Source: Dryocola clanedunensis (GTDB lineage: Bacteria > Pseudomonadota > Gammaproteobacteria > Enterobacterales > Enterobacteriaceae). Taken from it: 64,000 nt of DNA. Position 1 is the stretch's first letter. Each line of letters starts with the position of its first letter. Location of the stretch: NCBI RefSeq assembly GCF_025215155.1, contig NZ_JALHAM010000115.1; one strand, given 5' to 3'. Under the pieces are notes generated by a model. It was given only the letters and a program-made list of their open reading frames with translations. It searched no databases and was not told the origin of the DNA. Below are positions 53,011 through 62,301 of the stretch, piece after piece. The position numbers and the translations under genes are program-made.

Positions 53011-53855
53011 TGAAAAGCCGGATTGCCGCGCTTCTGGTTGCCTTCTTGCTGGCGGGCTGCGCCAGTGAGAAGGACAGCGTCGAGAAGGTCATCGTCGATA
53101 AGGGCAGCTATAAAATCGACGCCAGCCGCCGGGCGCAGGCGGCTTACCCGCGCGTAAAAGTGTTAGTCATTCATTATACCGCCGATGATTTCCAGAGTTC
53201 ATTGAGCACGCTTACCGATGCCAATGTCAGTTCTCATTATCTGATTCCCAACACGCCTCCGGTATCTGAAGGGAAACCGGTCATCTGGCAGCTGGTACCT
53301 GAAAGCGAGCTGGCCTGGCACGCAGGCGTGAGTTTCTGGCGAGGCGCTACTCGAATCAACGATACTTCAATTGGTATTGAGCTGGAGAACACCGGCTATA
53401 CGCGTAACGGTGGCATAAAACAGTTTTATCCGTTTAACGCCCCGCAGATAGACGTGCTGGAAAAGCTGGCGAAAGAGATTATTGAACGCTATCACATCGC
53501 CCCGCAGAACGTGGTGGCGCATGGGGATATCGCTCCCCAGCGTAAGGTTGATCCCGGCCCGCTCTTTCCCTGGCAGCAGCTGGCGGAAAAGGGCATCGGA
53601 GCCTGGCCGGACGCAGCACGCGTAGCGTTTTATCTTAACGGGCGCGATCCGTATTCGGCGGTGGACAATGCAAGCCTGCTGGATTTACTGTCACGCTATG
53701 GTTATCAGGTGAACAGGGGGATGACGAAGGCAGAGCAGCGGAGAGTGATTAGCGCCTTCCAGATGCACTTCCGCCCGGCGCTGTATAACGGCGTGGCGGA
53801 TGCGCAAAGTCAGGCGATTGCCGAGGCACTGCTGGAGAAATACGGACAGGGCTGA
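53010..53855 (+). CDS. amiD: N-acetylmuramoyl-L-alanine amidase AmiD
   Basis: Zinc-dependent outer-membrane lipoprotein amidase that cuts muropeptides, including anhydro forms. 281 aa (276 in E. coli). Lipobox LLAGC; the zinc ligands lie in VLVIHYTADD (His) and VVAHGDIAPQRKVDPG (His, Asp). The C-terminal peptidoglycan-binding domain is present (LLSRYGYQVN...FQMHFRP). Coupled to ybjQ. Confidence 0.95.
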   Translation: MKSRIAALLVAFLLAGCASEKDSVEKVIVDKGSYKIDASRRAQAAYPRVKVLVIHYTADDFQSSLSTLTDANVSSHYLIPNTPPVSEGKPVIWQLVPESELAWHAGVSFWRGATRINDTSIGIELENTGYTRNGGIKQFYPFNAPQIDVLEKLAKEIIERYHIAPQNVVAHGDIAPQRKVDPGPLFPWQQLAEKGIGAWPDAARVAFYLNGRDPYSAVDNASLLDLLSRYGYQVNRGMTKAEQRRVISAFQMHFRPALYNGVADAQSQAIAEALLEKYGQG

Positions 53856-53857
53856 GA

Positions 53858-54874
53858 TCAGCCCTTATGACGATGCAGCGTACCGTGGTCTTTCAGCCAA
53901 ATCGCGGTACGGCGAATACCTTCGTCCAGCGAGACGACAGGCTGGTAGCCGAGCTCGGTTTCAGCGCGCGTTGTATCAAGCGTCAGGTCAAAGTTCAGCT
54001 TCGAGACGCCATAGTGCGTCAGCGCAGGTTCGCGCGACTCTTTGTTACCAAACTTTTCCATACCGCGAGCGATGATATCCAGCATCGGATAGGGTACCGA
54101 GCGGATGCGACATTTAATATCCAGCTCGTCAATCAGCTTCTGCACAATGGTGCGCAGCGGGCGGGCTTCCATATTGGTGATGTTATAGGCGCGGCCCGAC
54201 GGGAGCTTCTCCTGCTCCGTTGCCAGCCACATCGCGTGAACGGCATTTTCCAGATACGTCATATCAACCATCGCTTCTCCCCCGCGCGGCAGCAGCACGC
54301 TCCCGTAGTGGCGCATCATCTGCACCAGGCGTGGGAAAAAGACTTTATCGTGCGGCCCAAACAGGCTTTGCGGACGTAAAATAGTGAAGCGCGTGTGCGG
54401 GTTCGACTGGGACAACAGCTGAATAACTTCTTCGCTTGCGGCTTTGCTGCGGGCGAACTCATTGGCGAGACGCACCGGGCGGAAATCTTCACTGATATTA
54501 CGATGGTGATGATAGTCAAAATAGAGTGACGGGGAGGAAATATGTATGAAGTTACGCACGCCCCAGGCGACGGCCCATTCGCCCAGGCGACGGGTTGCCC
54601 GCACGTTCGCCAGGTCGAAGGCTTGTTGGGTTCCCCACGGCGAGGTAAAGCTCGAGCAGTGCCAGAGCGTATCGACATCGGCCAGCATGATTTTGGCCTG
54701 CGAGGAGACCAGCTCCGTCAGGTCAGCATGCACAAACTCTGCGCCCATTTTTTGCAGCAGTTTGCCCATGGCCTCATTGCGGCCCGTGGCTCGTACGCTG
54801 ATACCTTTGGCACGCAGATATTCGACCGCGTTTCGGCCTAAACCGCTGGTGGCGCCCGTGACCAGTACCTTCAT
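53858..54874 (-). CDS. ybjS: Extended SDR / NAD-dependent epimerase-like YbjS
   Basis: A 338-aa extended short-chain dehydrogenase/reductase (337 in E. coli). N-terminal Rossmann motif TGATSGLGRNA and an SYK-like active site (SSPSLYFDYHHH). ATG 54874 (MKVLVTG) fits the family, earlier Met codons do not. Substrate unknown. 99 nt separate it from ybjT. Confidence 0.92.
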   Translation of the reverse strand: MKVLVTGATSGLGRNAVEYLRAKGISVRATGRNEAMGKLLQKMGAEFVHADLTELVSSQAKIMLADVDTLWHCSSFTSPWGTQQAFDLANVRATRRLGEWAVAWGVRNFIHISSPSLYFDYHHHRNISEDFRPVRLANEFARSKAASEEVIQLLSQSNPHTRFTILRPQSLFGPHDKVFFPRLVQMMRHYGSVLLPRGGEAMVDMTYLENAVHAMWLATEQEKLPSGRAYNITNMEARPLRTIVQKLIDELDIKCRIRSVPYPMLDIIARGMEKFGNKESREPALTHYGVSKLNFDLTLDTTRAETELGYQPVVSLDEGIRRTAIWLKDHGTLHRHKG

Positions 54875-54973
54875 GTCGACCAACTCATTTTGATTGAGAT
54901 TAACGCTGCGCATTTTTCCGTGAAATGGCAGCGCTTGCAATGAATAAAAGAGTAAGAGTAGTAAGAATAAGAA

Positions 54974-56425
54974 CTAACGAAGAACTTTGCGCGAAGAGTG
55001 TTCGGCAAGTTTAGCGATTCGTCGAGCCATACCCTTAAAAATGAACAGGTGAGCCGGGATCATCACCAGCCAGTAAAACAGCCCGGCGGTGCCGTGTGGA
55101 TGCCACCATGCGCGCACATCGAGCGTTCGCTTTTCACCTTTATCATTCAGCGTAAAAGTCAGTCTGCCAAGCCCTGGTGCTTTCATGCCAAACAGCAGTG
55201 CCAGCTCCTTTTGTGGCTCGACAATAATCACTTTCCAACTGTCCACCGTGTCACCGACTTCGAGCATCGGGTGAGCGGGGCGGCCTTTCGCGAGCTTATG
55301 GCCAATCATCAGATCCATACACGCACGGGTTTTCCAGAGCGCATTGCCAAAGAAATAGCCTTCTTTGCCGCCAAGCTGATTCACCACCTCCCAAAGGTCG
55401 GCGAGGCTTGCCGTGGTTTCCACCGTGCAACCAGCCTGCTTCGGGAAAAAACCATACTCAGGACGCCAGCGGGCATAGGCCTGTGCATCGTATCCCCAGT
55501 CCTGGGAGTTGGCGAGCTTGTGCTCATCGGCAAGCGTTGTGCGTACCGCATCGTCAAATGAGATAAGTTGCTGTGGGATGAGTTCCCGCAATGTCCTGTC
55601 GTCGGCCAGCAGGTCGTGTTTTAACCCCTGAATCAACGCTTTGGCGATCGTAGGAGGCACGGAGGTGATGACATTCAGGAACCAGACAGAAATCCAGCTG
55701 GTAGGCAAGGGGACCGGAATCAAGGGGCGATGACGGCCGCTGATCGCCATAAAACGCTCAAACTGGCGCTGGTAGCTGAGCACTTCCGGCCCGGCGGCCT
55801 CAAATAACCTGTTTTCCTGCGAGGGATGCTGCAGCAGCGTGACCAGATAATAAAGAAGGTTTTCCAGCGCAATAGGGGTTGTTCGTGAGCGTACCCAGCG
55901 CGGCGGCGTCAGCACTGGCAGGTTGTAAACCATATCGCGCATCACTTCAAAGGCTGCTGAACCAGCGCCTATGATAATTCCTGCACGCAGTTCGGTTACC
56001 GGAACACCTGAATCCCGGAGAATATCCGCGGTAAGCTGCCGGGCACGCAGATGATCGGAGCTTTGATCCCCATCAGGTGCCTGAAGCGAACTTAAAAAGA
56101 TGATCTGTTTTACCGGATGTTCTTTTAGCGCATCCCGCAGATTAAGCGCAGCCTGGCGTTCATGTGCGACAAAATCCGGCCCGTCGCCCATGCTGTGTAT
56201 CAGATAGTAAAGTGTATCTACGTCCGCGAGCAGTTCCGGGAGTTGCTGTGGCCACTGTAAATCCACATAGCGGCATTCTACGCCGGGCCACTGCTGCTTC
56301 TTAAGCCACTCCACGCGGCGGGCGGCGGCCACGACATGATGCCCGGCTTCAACAAGCTTCGGCACCAGATGTTGACCAATGTACCCGCTCGCACCAAGTA
56401 CGAGGATATTTTGCGGCTGCGTCAT
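54974..56425 (-). CDS. ybjT: NAD(P)-binding membrane-associated protein YbjT
   Basis: A 483-aa protein (476 in E. coli) with an N-terminal NmrA/SDR-like Rossmann domain (LVLGASGYIGQHLVPKL) and a C-terminal DUF2867 domain (residues about 330-475). A hydrophobic C-terminal segment (GLFYWLVMIPAHLFIF) suggests membrane contact. Substrate unknown. It follows ltaE by 17 nt. Confidence 0.92.
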   Translation of the reverse strand: MTQPQNILVLGASGYIGQHLVPKLVEAGHHVVAAARRVEWLKKQQWPGVECRYVDLQWPQQLPELLADVDTLYYLIHSMGDGPDFVAHERQAALNLRDALKEHPVKQIIFLSSLQAPDGDQSSDHLRARQLTADILRDSGVPVTELRAGIIIGAGSAAFEVMRDMVYNLPVLTPPRWVRSRTTPIALENLLYYLVTLLQHPSQENRLFEAAGPEVLSYQRQFERFMAISGRHRPLIPVPLPTSWISVWFLNVITSVPPTIAKALIQGLKHDLLADDRTLRELIPQQLISFDDAVRTTLADEHKLANSQDWGYDAQAYARWRPEYGFFPKQAGCTVETTASLADLWEVVNQLGGKEGYFFGNALWKTRACMDLMIGHKLAKGRPAHPMLEVGDTVDSWKVIIVEPQKELALLFGMKAPGLGRLTFTLNDKGEKRTLDVRAWWHPHGTAGLFYWLVMIPAHLFIFKGMARRIAKLAEHSSRKVLR

Positions 56426-56442
56426 CTTCCCTGACTCCCTTT

Positions 56443-57444
56443 TCAGCGTTGTGCGAAGGCACGCCAGTGGCGAACCACTTCGGCGAGCTGTTCGCGGCTG
56501 GTATCAATGTGCGTGACAAGACGGGTCACCGGGCCTGCGCTCATCAGCACGCCGCGCTCACGCATAAATTTGCCAAGGCTTTCGGCCTCCTCTGTCGGTA
56601 CGCGGACAAAGACCATATTGGTATCCTGTCGGCTAACGTCAACGCCGATTTCGCGTAGCTCACCGGCCAGCCAGTGAGCGTTTTCATGGTCTTCTTTCAG
56701 TCGCTGGACGTTGTTCTCCAGCGCGTATAGTCCCGCCGCAGCCAGAATACCAGCCTGACGCATACCGCCGCCGACCATTTTACGCCAGCGGATGGCACGT
56801 TTGATGTAGCCATGGCTACCGACTAACAGGGAACCTACCGGCGTGCCTAAGCCTTTTGACAGGCAGATGGTGAAGGAGTCGCAATAACGCACGATCTCTT
56901 CAAGCGTGCAGCCATACTCCACGACGGCGTTGAAAATACGTGCGCCATCAATATGCAGGGCCAGATTGCGGTTGCGGGTAAATTCCCATGCCTGCTGGAA
57001 ATACTCACGGGGCAGGACTTTACCGTTATGGGTATTTTCAAGGCTTAACAGCTTTGTGCGGGCAAAGTGGATATCGTCAGGTTTGATTTTAGCGGCGACT
57101 TTATCAAGCGGCAGCGTACCATCCTGATTCGCCTCAATAGGCTGAGGCTGAATGCTGCCCAGTACTGCGGCACCGCCGGCCTCATAGAGATAGTTATGGG
57201 CCAGCTGGCCAACAATATATTCTTCACCGCGTTCGCAGTGGCTCAGCAGTGCAACAAGGTTAGCCTGCGTACCCGTCGGTAAAAACAGTGCCGCTTCTTT
57301 ACCGCTGATTTTGGCGGCGTAGGCCTGCAATTCGTTAACCGTCGGGTCATCACCGTAAACATCATCACCGATCGGGGCGGACATCATCCGTTCGAGCATT
57401 GCTCGGGAAGGGCGGGTTACGGTGTCGCTGCGCAGATCTATCAC
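56443..57444 (-). CDS. ltaE: Low-specificity L-threonine aldolase LtaE
   Basis: PLP-dependent aldolase that splits L-threonine and L-allo-threonine to glycine and acetaldehyde. 333 aa as in E. coli. PLP Lys197 lies in ICLSKGLGTPVG. The start is GTG 57444 with AAGGAA 9 nt before. It heads the ltaE-ybjT(-ybjS) set. In K-12 the next genes upstream are poxB-hcr-hcp, which are absent here. Confidence 0.96.
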   Translation of the reverse strand: MIDLRSDTVTRPSRAMLERMMSAPIGDDVYGDDPTVNELQAYAAKISGKEAALFLPTGTQANLVALLSHCERGEEYIVGQLAHNYLYEAGGAAVLGSIQPQPIEANQDGTLPLDKVAAKIKPDDIHFARTKLLSLENTHNGKVLPREYFQQAWEFTRNRNLALHIDGARIFNAVVEYGCTLEEIVRYCDSFTICLSKGLGTPVGSLLVGSHGYIKRAIRWRKMVGGGMRQAGILAAAGLYALENNVQRLKEDHENAHWLAGELREIGVDVSRQDTNMVFVRVPTEEAESLGKFMRERGVLMSAGPVTRLVTHIDTSREQLAEVVRHWRAFAQR

Positions 57445-58018
57445 GGGGGCGTTCCTTCTTTAATAGCCACAATAAACCTCAGTTTTACCGGAACCAGCAG
57501 GTTTTCGCCAGCCTGATGTTCTCGCCCTTGCCGCCTCAGAGCCAACAAGCCGTATTCATAAACTTGTTCAGGCGATTAACAATTCAGCAGGATCGTTTGT
57601 CAGGACGGTCAGATAATTTTAGCAAGAGTAAAGTAAGGATTAAGTGCGGGATTTGTTAAGTATAAATTATGCCCATCTTTGTCGTACGAAGAGAAATATA
57701 TATTAGCAGTCTTCAATGTATGTTTTTTTCGGAATTCGGCGTGGTGTTATTTCTTGATTTTGAGCAATAATAAGTGGATGTTGTCTATATAACGTAGAGT
57801 GCCAGCCTGGAATTGAGATGAACCTTATACACCAGATGACTTAGAGCATAAGTTAAGGGCTATGGGGAGTTGTCTCCTGTGCTATTTTATTTATAAAAAT
57901 AAAATTGTATTCTTTGAGTATGATTGCAAATAATTTAACCGATATCAATAAACATTGATGCTACACATTTGTATGTTGTAGAAAATGATGGTTGGCACTT
58001 ATTTCAGGGAAGAGGTAT
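57445..58018. other. AT-rich junction between ltaE and the accessory region
   Basis: About 570 nt. The first 200 nt still look like the core genome and hold the ltaE leader. From about 57.65 kb the composition falls strongly in G+C, with runs such as AATAAAATTG, and continues so into the T6SS-like genes. It should hold the promoter of the LuxR-type gene; H-NS binding is likely. No att-type repeat or tRNA end was found. Confidence 0.6.
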
Positions 58019-58615
58019 ATGCTAGAAATAGTCATAAAAACTGATAACACATATTATCACCTGGGGATCAAAGCGCTTTTGCTTGAGCTTGGTGAAAATG
58101 TAGTTTACCTGGATGAATTTCAGGGTTCATCTATGAATGCGAGTGAGCACAACCATTCCCGCATAATTTTTAGAGATTTTATGGTAAGCATCATACTTTA
58201 TAAAAAGGCGACCTTGCAACCACTCAAAAACAATAATGAAAATGGCTTGGTGGTTCATATTCCTATGGCCTGCAGAAATAACGACTTCTCAGATGTTAAG
58301 AGCAAGATTAAAAAAATATTTTCAATTGCAGCGATGGATAATAATTCATTCCGTAGAGATGATCTCTGCCGTTGCGCTGGTATAAAAAAACATCGTCAAC
58401 TCTCTGTGACTGAAAATAAAATAATGAGACTGATGGGAGAGGGTAATGATACAGGGGATATCGCTGAAATACTCAAAAGATCCCATAGAACAGTGGGAAC
58501 ACACTATCGTAATGCAATAAATAAAATGGGCATGGAAAACAGGCTCGAGTTCTACATGTACGCTACATTCATTGCACGCTACAGCCAACAGAGTGAAATC
58601 ACATTGTGTCTGTAA
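58019..58615 (+). CDS. LuxR-type HTH regulator
   Basis: A 198-aa regulator with a GerE/LuxR DNA-binding domain at about residues 128-185 (LSVTENKIMRLMGEGNDTGDIAEILKRSHRTVGTHYRNAINKMG). The N-terminal part has no recognisable receiver or PAS motif, and the layout is like RcsA/EcpR/YjjQ-type regulators. ATG 58019 follows AGGGA with 8-nt spacing; a TTG at 57992 is in frame. It converges on the T6SS-like operon and may regulate it or other surface genes. The composition is AT-rich, indicating acquisition. Confidence 0.85.
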   Translation: MLEIVIKTDNTYYHLGIKALLLELGENVVYLDEFQGSSMNASEHNHSRIIFRDFMVSIILYKKATLQPLKNNNENGLVVHIPMACRNNDFSDVKSKIKKIFSIAAMDNNSFRRDDLCRCAGIKKHRQLSVTENKIMRLMGEGNDTGDIAEILKRSHRTVGTHYRNAINKMGMENRLEFYMYATFIARYSQQSEITLCL

Positions 58616-58629
58616 GACCGGGAGATTGA

Positions 58630-58669
58630 GTAAGAGTCCTGTCGATTAACTCTTCGATAAGACTCTTAC
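58630..58669. terminator. Stem-loop between LuxR-type gene and DcrB-like gene
   Basis: GTAAGAGTC / GACTCTTAC form a 9-bp stem with an inner TCGA/TCGA pair. It lies between convergent genes and may end both transcripts; T-runs are weak. Confidence 0.55.
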
Positions 58670-58692
58670 GCTCCAATTTTCTGCTTTATAAC

Positions 58693-59172
58693 CTACTTGC
58701 TGTCACCAGGGTTGAAGGTATTTAATACCTGAACGTAATGCTTACGTTGATACTCTGTGAATTCATTTCTTGCATTAAGAGTAAAAATAAGAATTTCAAG
58801 TCCTGTTGGGTTATTTTTTACATCAACTGGCAGCTGGATAATAGACTGGACCTGACGTACAGTTTTCCCCTCGTGTAAAAAACGATTGGCAACTTGCGTC
58901 ACAGATATTTTTGCCGGGCCAATTTTCCTGGTTAATAATTTACCTTCGATCTGAAATCCCGGCTGCTTAAAACGCAATACTTCCATCTGAGATTCACAGT
59001 AATTTTTGACGCTCTGCTTTTCTTCGAGTCGAGCCCTGTTAATAATGATGTTATATTCATTATTATCAGGATCTCTGAACATGAGAATATTTACTGACCG
59101 ATCCTGAACAGGAGCAGGAGAAAGAAAGGTTCCTTCATAAAGTGAATAAGCTTGAGTCGGCATGTTCTTCAT
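58693..59172 (-). CDS. DcrB/DUF1795-family protein, likely T6SS effector chaperone (Eag-like)
   Basis: A 159-aa protein fitting the DcrB-like/DUF1795 fold: YSLYEGTFLSPAPVQDRSVNIL, NEYNIIINRARLEE and the strand-rich C-terminus. Members within T6SS loci (EagR/EagT) bind and guard the transmembrane segments of prePAAR/Rhs effectors before loading on VgrG. No PAAR, Rhs or VgrG gene is in the window. ATG 59172 is 10 nt after the upstream stop; a longer frame from 59220 would overlap it by 38 nt. Last gene of the operon. Confidence 0.75.
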   Translation of the reverse strand: MKNMPTQAYSLYEGTFLSPAPVQDRSVNILMFRDPDNNEYNIIINRARLEEKQSVKNYCESQMEVLRFKQPGFQIEGKLLTRKIGPAKISVTQVANRFLHEGKTVRQVQSIIQLPVDVKNNPTGLEILIFTLNARNEFTEYQRKHYVQVLNTFNPGDSK

Positions 59173-59182
59173 GTGAGTGTGA

Positions 59183-60943
59183 CTACCTTTTTTGTTCTGT
59201 TGATAAGGGAATGATTTCAACGCGTCTGTTTTTGGCTCTGTTGCGTAGATGCTTGTTGCTGACTACAGGGTTGGTTTCCCCTGCACCAAGAGCAGTAAAG
59301 TGTTCTTCAGGCAATGCCATGTGATTGATGAGCCAGGTGCGAACAGCTTGAGCACGTTGTTGGGATAATTTAAGATTTTGTTGAGTATTTCCGGCATTGT
59401 CGGAATAACCTAAAAGAAGAAAATAGTTCTCAGGGCTATGCTCTAGTTGAGGCAAATATGACTGTAATTGTTGTTCCTGCGCAGGTGTTAGCTCTGAAAT
59501 ACCTGATGGGAAATTATCAATTGTCAGGGTCTTAAGATCCGGGGCAGCTTGCGAGCCAAAGAGATCCTTGAATCCCTCCAGGTCAGGCAGGTAATTGTTA
59601 TGAAGCTTTTTATCGACGAGCAGAGATGCGATCACTATCAGGCCTATTGCACCCGCTAATGCCAAAAGACGCCATTTTTTAGCACGTATATTGAAGGCTT
59701 TCGCATTGTTGATATTTGTCTGAGCCGGGATCCCGATAGTTTTAATTATCGGTAAAGTGGGAAGAACCAGTTGCGATGAAAGCCCGGGTAGCACGCCATA
59801 TTTTTCTTCCAGCCAACGGGACCATGCCCCGTGACGAGAAAACCCACAGCAATGATCTGAGAGCATGACGCCACTTAGTTTCAGCGGAAGTAGGGTAAAC
59901 ATTTGCTGAAATGCCTTGGTTAATCCGGTTTCGTCGAGCCACTCACAGAATACTTCCATCATAGCTGTTCGCTGAGTGGCGAAATAAGAGTGAGTGCTAC
60001 CGTTTTTAATCAGCTGGTTTTTAAGAATATTAATTTGTTCGGTAAAATTTGTGGTTGATGAGCTCATGACATCATAATCACCAAACCAGAGTGCCCTGTC
60101 AGGATCGTGGGCGATGCGTTCTTTGCTGAATCTGCCATAGAATGCAAAAAGTAAGGGTAACGGCTCTGGAAGTTTCAGGCTGCAAAATGAGTTATACCAG
60201 CCGGTCAGACGACTGTTCAGCATACTGATGTCATCATGGCCATCTGGCAATAACGGGAAAAATGCCATGATTTGAGTTTGTGGATGCTCTGATTTTATTC
60301 TTGAGATTTTTAGCTGCATCTCATTCGTGTCTGCTGCAAGCAGCCAGACCGTGCCCTGGTCAAAACGCACGGCTGTATGATTCTGGACATCTGAAAACCA
60401 TTTAATAGCATAAGGGCCGATAATAAATATCGCCTGGGAAAAAGGGATATTCCTGTGCGTACTAACAGATTTTGAATCAGTTGCCGGGCCAGAAGCTTTA
60501 GTCAACGAATATCTGGCAAGGATTTGTGCAATGCGTTCGTCATTTCCAGTGAGATTCTGCAACATGAATAATAGTTGCACAGCGTAGTGCTGCACTTTAT
60601 TTCTACTATTATTAATTAATTCACTGAGCTGGTCGATGAGAGGCTTGTCTTTATTTTCATGCTCATAGCCATAAAAGTGATGCTCAAGCATATATCCTTG
60701 CCATGAGTCGAACATACCATTTGCGCTTTTTAAAACGCGGCTGTCAATATAAATACAGACGATCTTGCAGAGTTCTTCGACAGAGTCTTGAGCCTGTTTT
60801 TCATTGAGCAGAACATGATGAAACTTCTCAATGAGAGCAACCATATTTAACTGGAATTCAGATAATGAAGGTATAATGCCGTCAAAAGAGAGCAGAGTAT
60901 CAATGCTGACTATTTTATTGAATACGCTTTGGCTTTTCACCAT
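59183..60943 (-). CDS. OmpA-domain membrane protein with divergent DotU-like N-terminus (T6SS-associated)
   Basis: A 586-aa protein. Residues about 1-165 resemble the DotU/TssL cytoplasmic fold in pattern (ELCKIVCIYIDSRVL, then SWQGYMLEHHFYGYE), but divergently. Residues 170-415 are unassigned, perhaps related to the cytoplasmic part of IcmF-type proteins (VWLLAAD, MAFFPLLPDG). One transmembrane helix lies at 424-443 and an OmpA-type peptidoglycan-binding domain at about 500-580 (LGYSDNAGNTQQNLKLSQQR, RNRAKNRRVEI). It could anchor the T6SS membrane complex to the cell wall. It overlaps the glycosyltransferase gene by 7 nt. Confidence 0.75.
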   Translation of the reverse strand: MVKSQSVFNKIVSIDTLLSFDGIIPSLSEFQLNMVALIEKFHHVLLNEKQAQDSVEELCKIVCIYIDSRVLKSANGMFDSWQGYMLEHHFYGYEHENKDKPLIDQLSELINNSRNKVQHYAVQLLFMLQNLTGNDERIAQILARYSLTKASGPATDSKSVSTHRNIPFSQAIFIIGPYAIKWFSDVQNHTAVRFDQGTVWLLAADTNEMQLKISRIKSEHPQTQIMAFFPLLPDGHDDISMLNSRLTGWYNSFCSLKLPEPLPLLFAFYGRFSKERIAHDPDRALWFGDYDVMSSSTTNFTEQINILKNQLIKNGSTHSYFATQRTAMMEVFCEWLDETGLTKAFQQMFTLLPLKLSGVMLSDHCCGFSRHGAWSRWLEEKYGVLPGLSSQLVLPTLPIIKTIGIPAQTNINNAKAFNIRAKKWRLLALAGAIGLIVIASLLVDKKLHNNYLPDLEGFKDLFGSQAAPDLKTLTIDNFPSGISELTPAQEQQLQSYLPQLEHSPENYFLLLGYSDNAGNTQQNLKLSQQRAQAVRTWLINHMALPEEHFTALGAGETNPVVSNKHLRNRAKNRRVEIIPLSTEQKR

Positions 60944-62274
60944 GATTTTTCCACCGTTTCACCCCAACCCTGGGTCTCGAAAAAGGGGCAGACTCTTATA
61001 ACGTGTGGCTTTTGATCTGGCTGAGAATCAAACTTGAGTGAAAGCTGAATAGTGTCATCGCCCTGTTTCTTTAACAGTGCTTCGATCTCATCTTTTTTAA
61101 GTGTCTGTTTATTCAGCTGAACGTTTTCCTCGCTGTAGACACCAACGTGCCACCAGGCAATATCTGGTTCTGAATAGGCCAATTCCTCAGACGTAAAGCT
61201 CACGGTCTTTTTATTAGGATGAACCATTCCGTCTAGCCAGCCCTCGGCGAGACAGGCTTGAGGGGAAAAATAGCTGACGAGCTCCTTCCCAGTCACCTCA
61301 GGTCTGACAGAGCTGCTTTGAAAAAGTGCGCCAATTGTATTCTCAAAGTCGCGAAAAGTTCTTTTGGTGCCATGAGCGTAAGGGCCAAGGTCACAGGGAG
61401 GATTTTCTAAACCCAGTACTGTTCTGACGCGGCTTTTTGAAATTTTGTCCCATTCCCACCAGGCCTTTTCAACGATCCCACTTTGCTTTGCTTCATTACT
61501 ATGGTCGCCCCAAACTTTGCTGCTATTCTGACGTTCATAGTAGTGCCATAACAAAATCTTATGTGGAGTATAAACATCGTAACCGTGAGTAAAAGCTCTG
61601 GCTGCCATGGCGATTTCTTCACCGGCAAAAAAAATGTTTGGGTCGTTAGGGACATCAACAACATAGCTACCATCAGCAAAGACAAATCCTCCGGCAAGAT
61701 AGCTGCCGCGCACGGGTGCTTCCGCATTGATGGTGGTGGAGGACAGCATAATTAAGCCATCCTGGGTGAACTCGCGAAAAATTAACCTGTTTGTGAAATA
61801 TTTTTTGCTGTCTTCAACGTCGGGTTCATAACCTGGTGGATATGTTGATAGGATAGGTTTTTCGCTTTGATGACGTAAATTTTCTAATATAGTCACCATT
61901 TCAGCGTCCCATTTGTCGACAAAACGACAATGAGAGTCAATTTGCAAAAAATAATCTTCACCTTGATAAAGGCTTTCAGCTAAATGCCTTGCCCAACATG
62001 CTCCACGGCTCTGACAATAATGAACGCTTAATACATTTATACGTGCGCCTTTGCACTTAAACGTATACAGATCCAGTCCATTATGGGTTGTTTTTTTCAC
62101 AAAGGTGATGCCCGGGACGTTGAAAATAGTTTCATCATCGTCGTGCTGCCAGCACACCGCTATTTTTAAACTGGCGGGTTGATGAGCATTCTCAACCATA
62201 TCCAGCAAGGTGGGTACCAGTTCTGCATCGCGATAGCTGGCAATGCTAATAAAAATACTTTGGTCAGTCTTCAT
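60937..62274 (-). CDS. GlcNAc-type glycosyltransferase (PF11397-like)
   Basis: A 445-aa GT-A-type glycosyltransferase of the family named after the GlcNAc transferase acting on Skp1 hydroxyproline in Dictyostelium. Typical marks are SIFISIASYRDAEL at the N-terminus, SRGACWARHLAESLYQGEDYF, and the D-x-H metal motif Asp113-Ser-His115 in QIDSHCRF. No signal peptide or membrane segment is visible, so it should act in the cytoplasm. The acceptor is unknown. Location between a pilin-fold gene and a T6SS membrane gene in one overlapping operon hints that a neighbour is glycosylated (inference). Confidence 0.85.
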   Translation of the reverse strand: MKTDQSIFISIASYRDAELVPTLLDMVENAHQPASLKIAVCWQHDDDETIFNVPGITFVKKTTHNGLDLYTFKCKGARINVLSVHYCQSRGACWARHLAESLYQGEDYFLQIDSHCRFVDKWDAEMVTILENLRHQSEKPILSTYPPGYEPDVEDSKKYFTNRLIFREFTQDGLIMLSSTTINAEAPVRGSYLAGGFVFADGSYVVDVPNDPNIFFAGEEIAMAARAFTHGYDVYTPHKILLWHYYERQNSSKVWGDHSNEAKQSGIVEKAWWEWDKISKSRVRTVLGLENPPCDLGPYAHGTKRTFRDFENTIGALFQSSSVRPEVTGKELVSYFSPQACLAEGWLDGMVHPNKKTVSFTSEELAYSEPDIAWWHVGVYSEENVQLNKQTLKKDEIEALLKKQGDDTIQLSLKFDSQPDQKPHVIRVCPFFETQGWGETVEKSW

Positions 62275-62301
62275 GTGAAGTTCCGTTTACATAAAGTTGT
62301 G

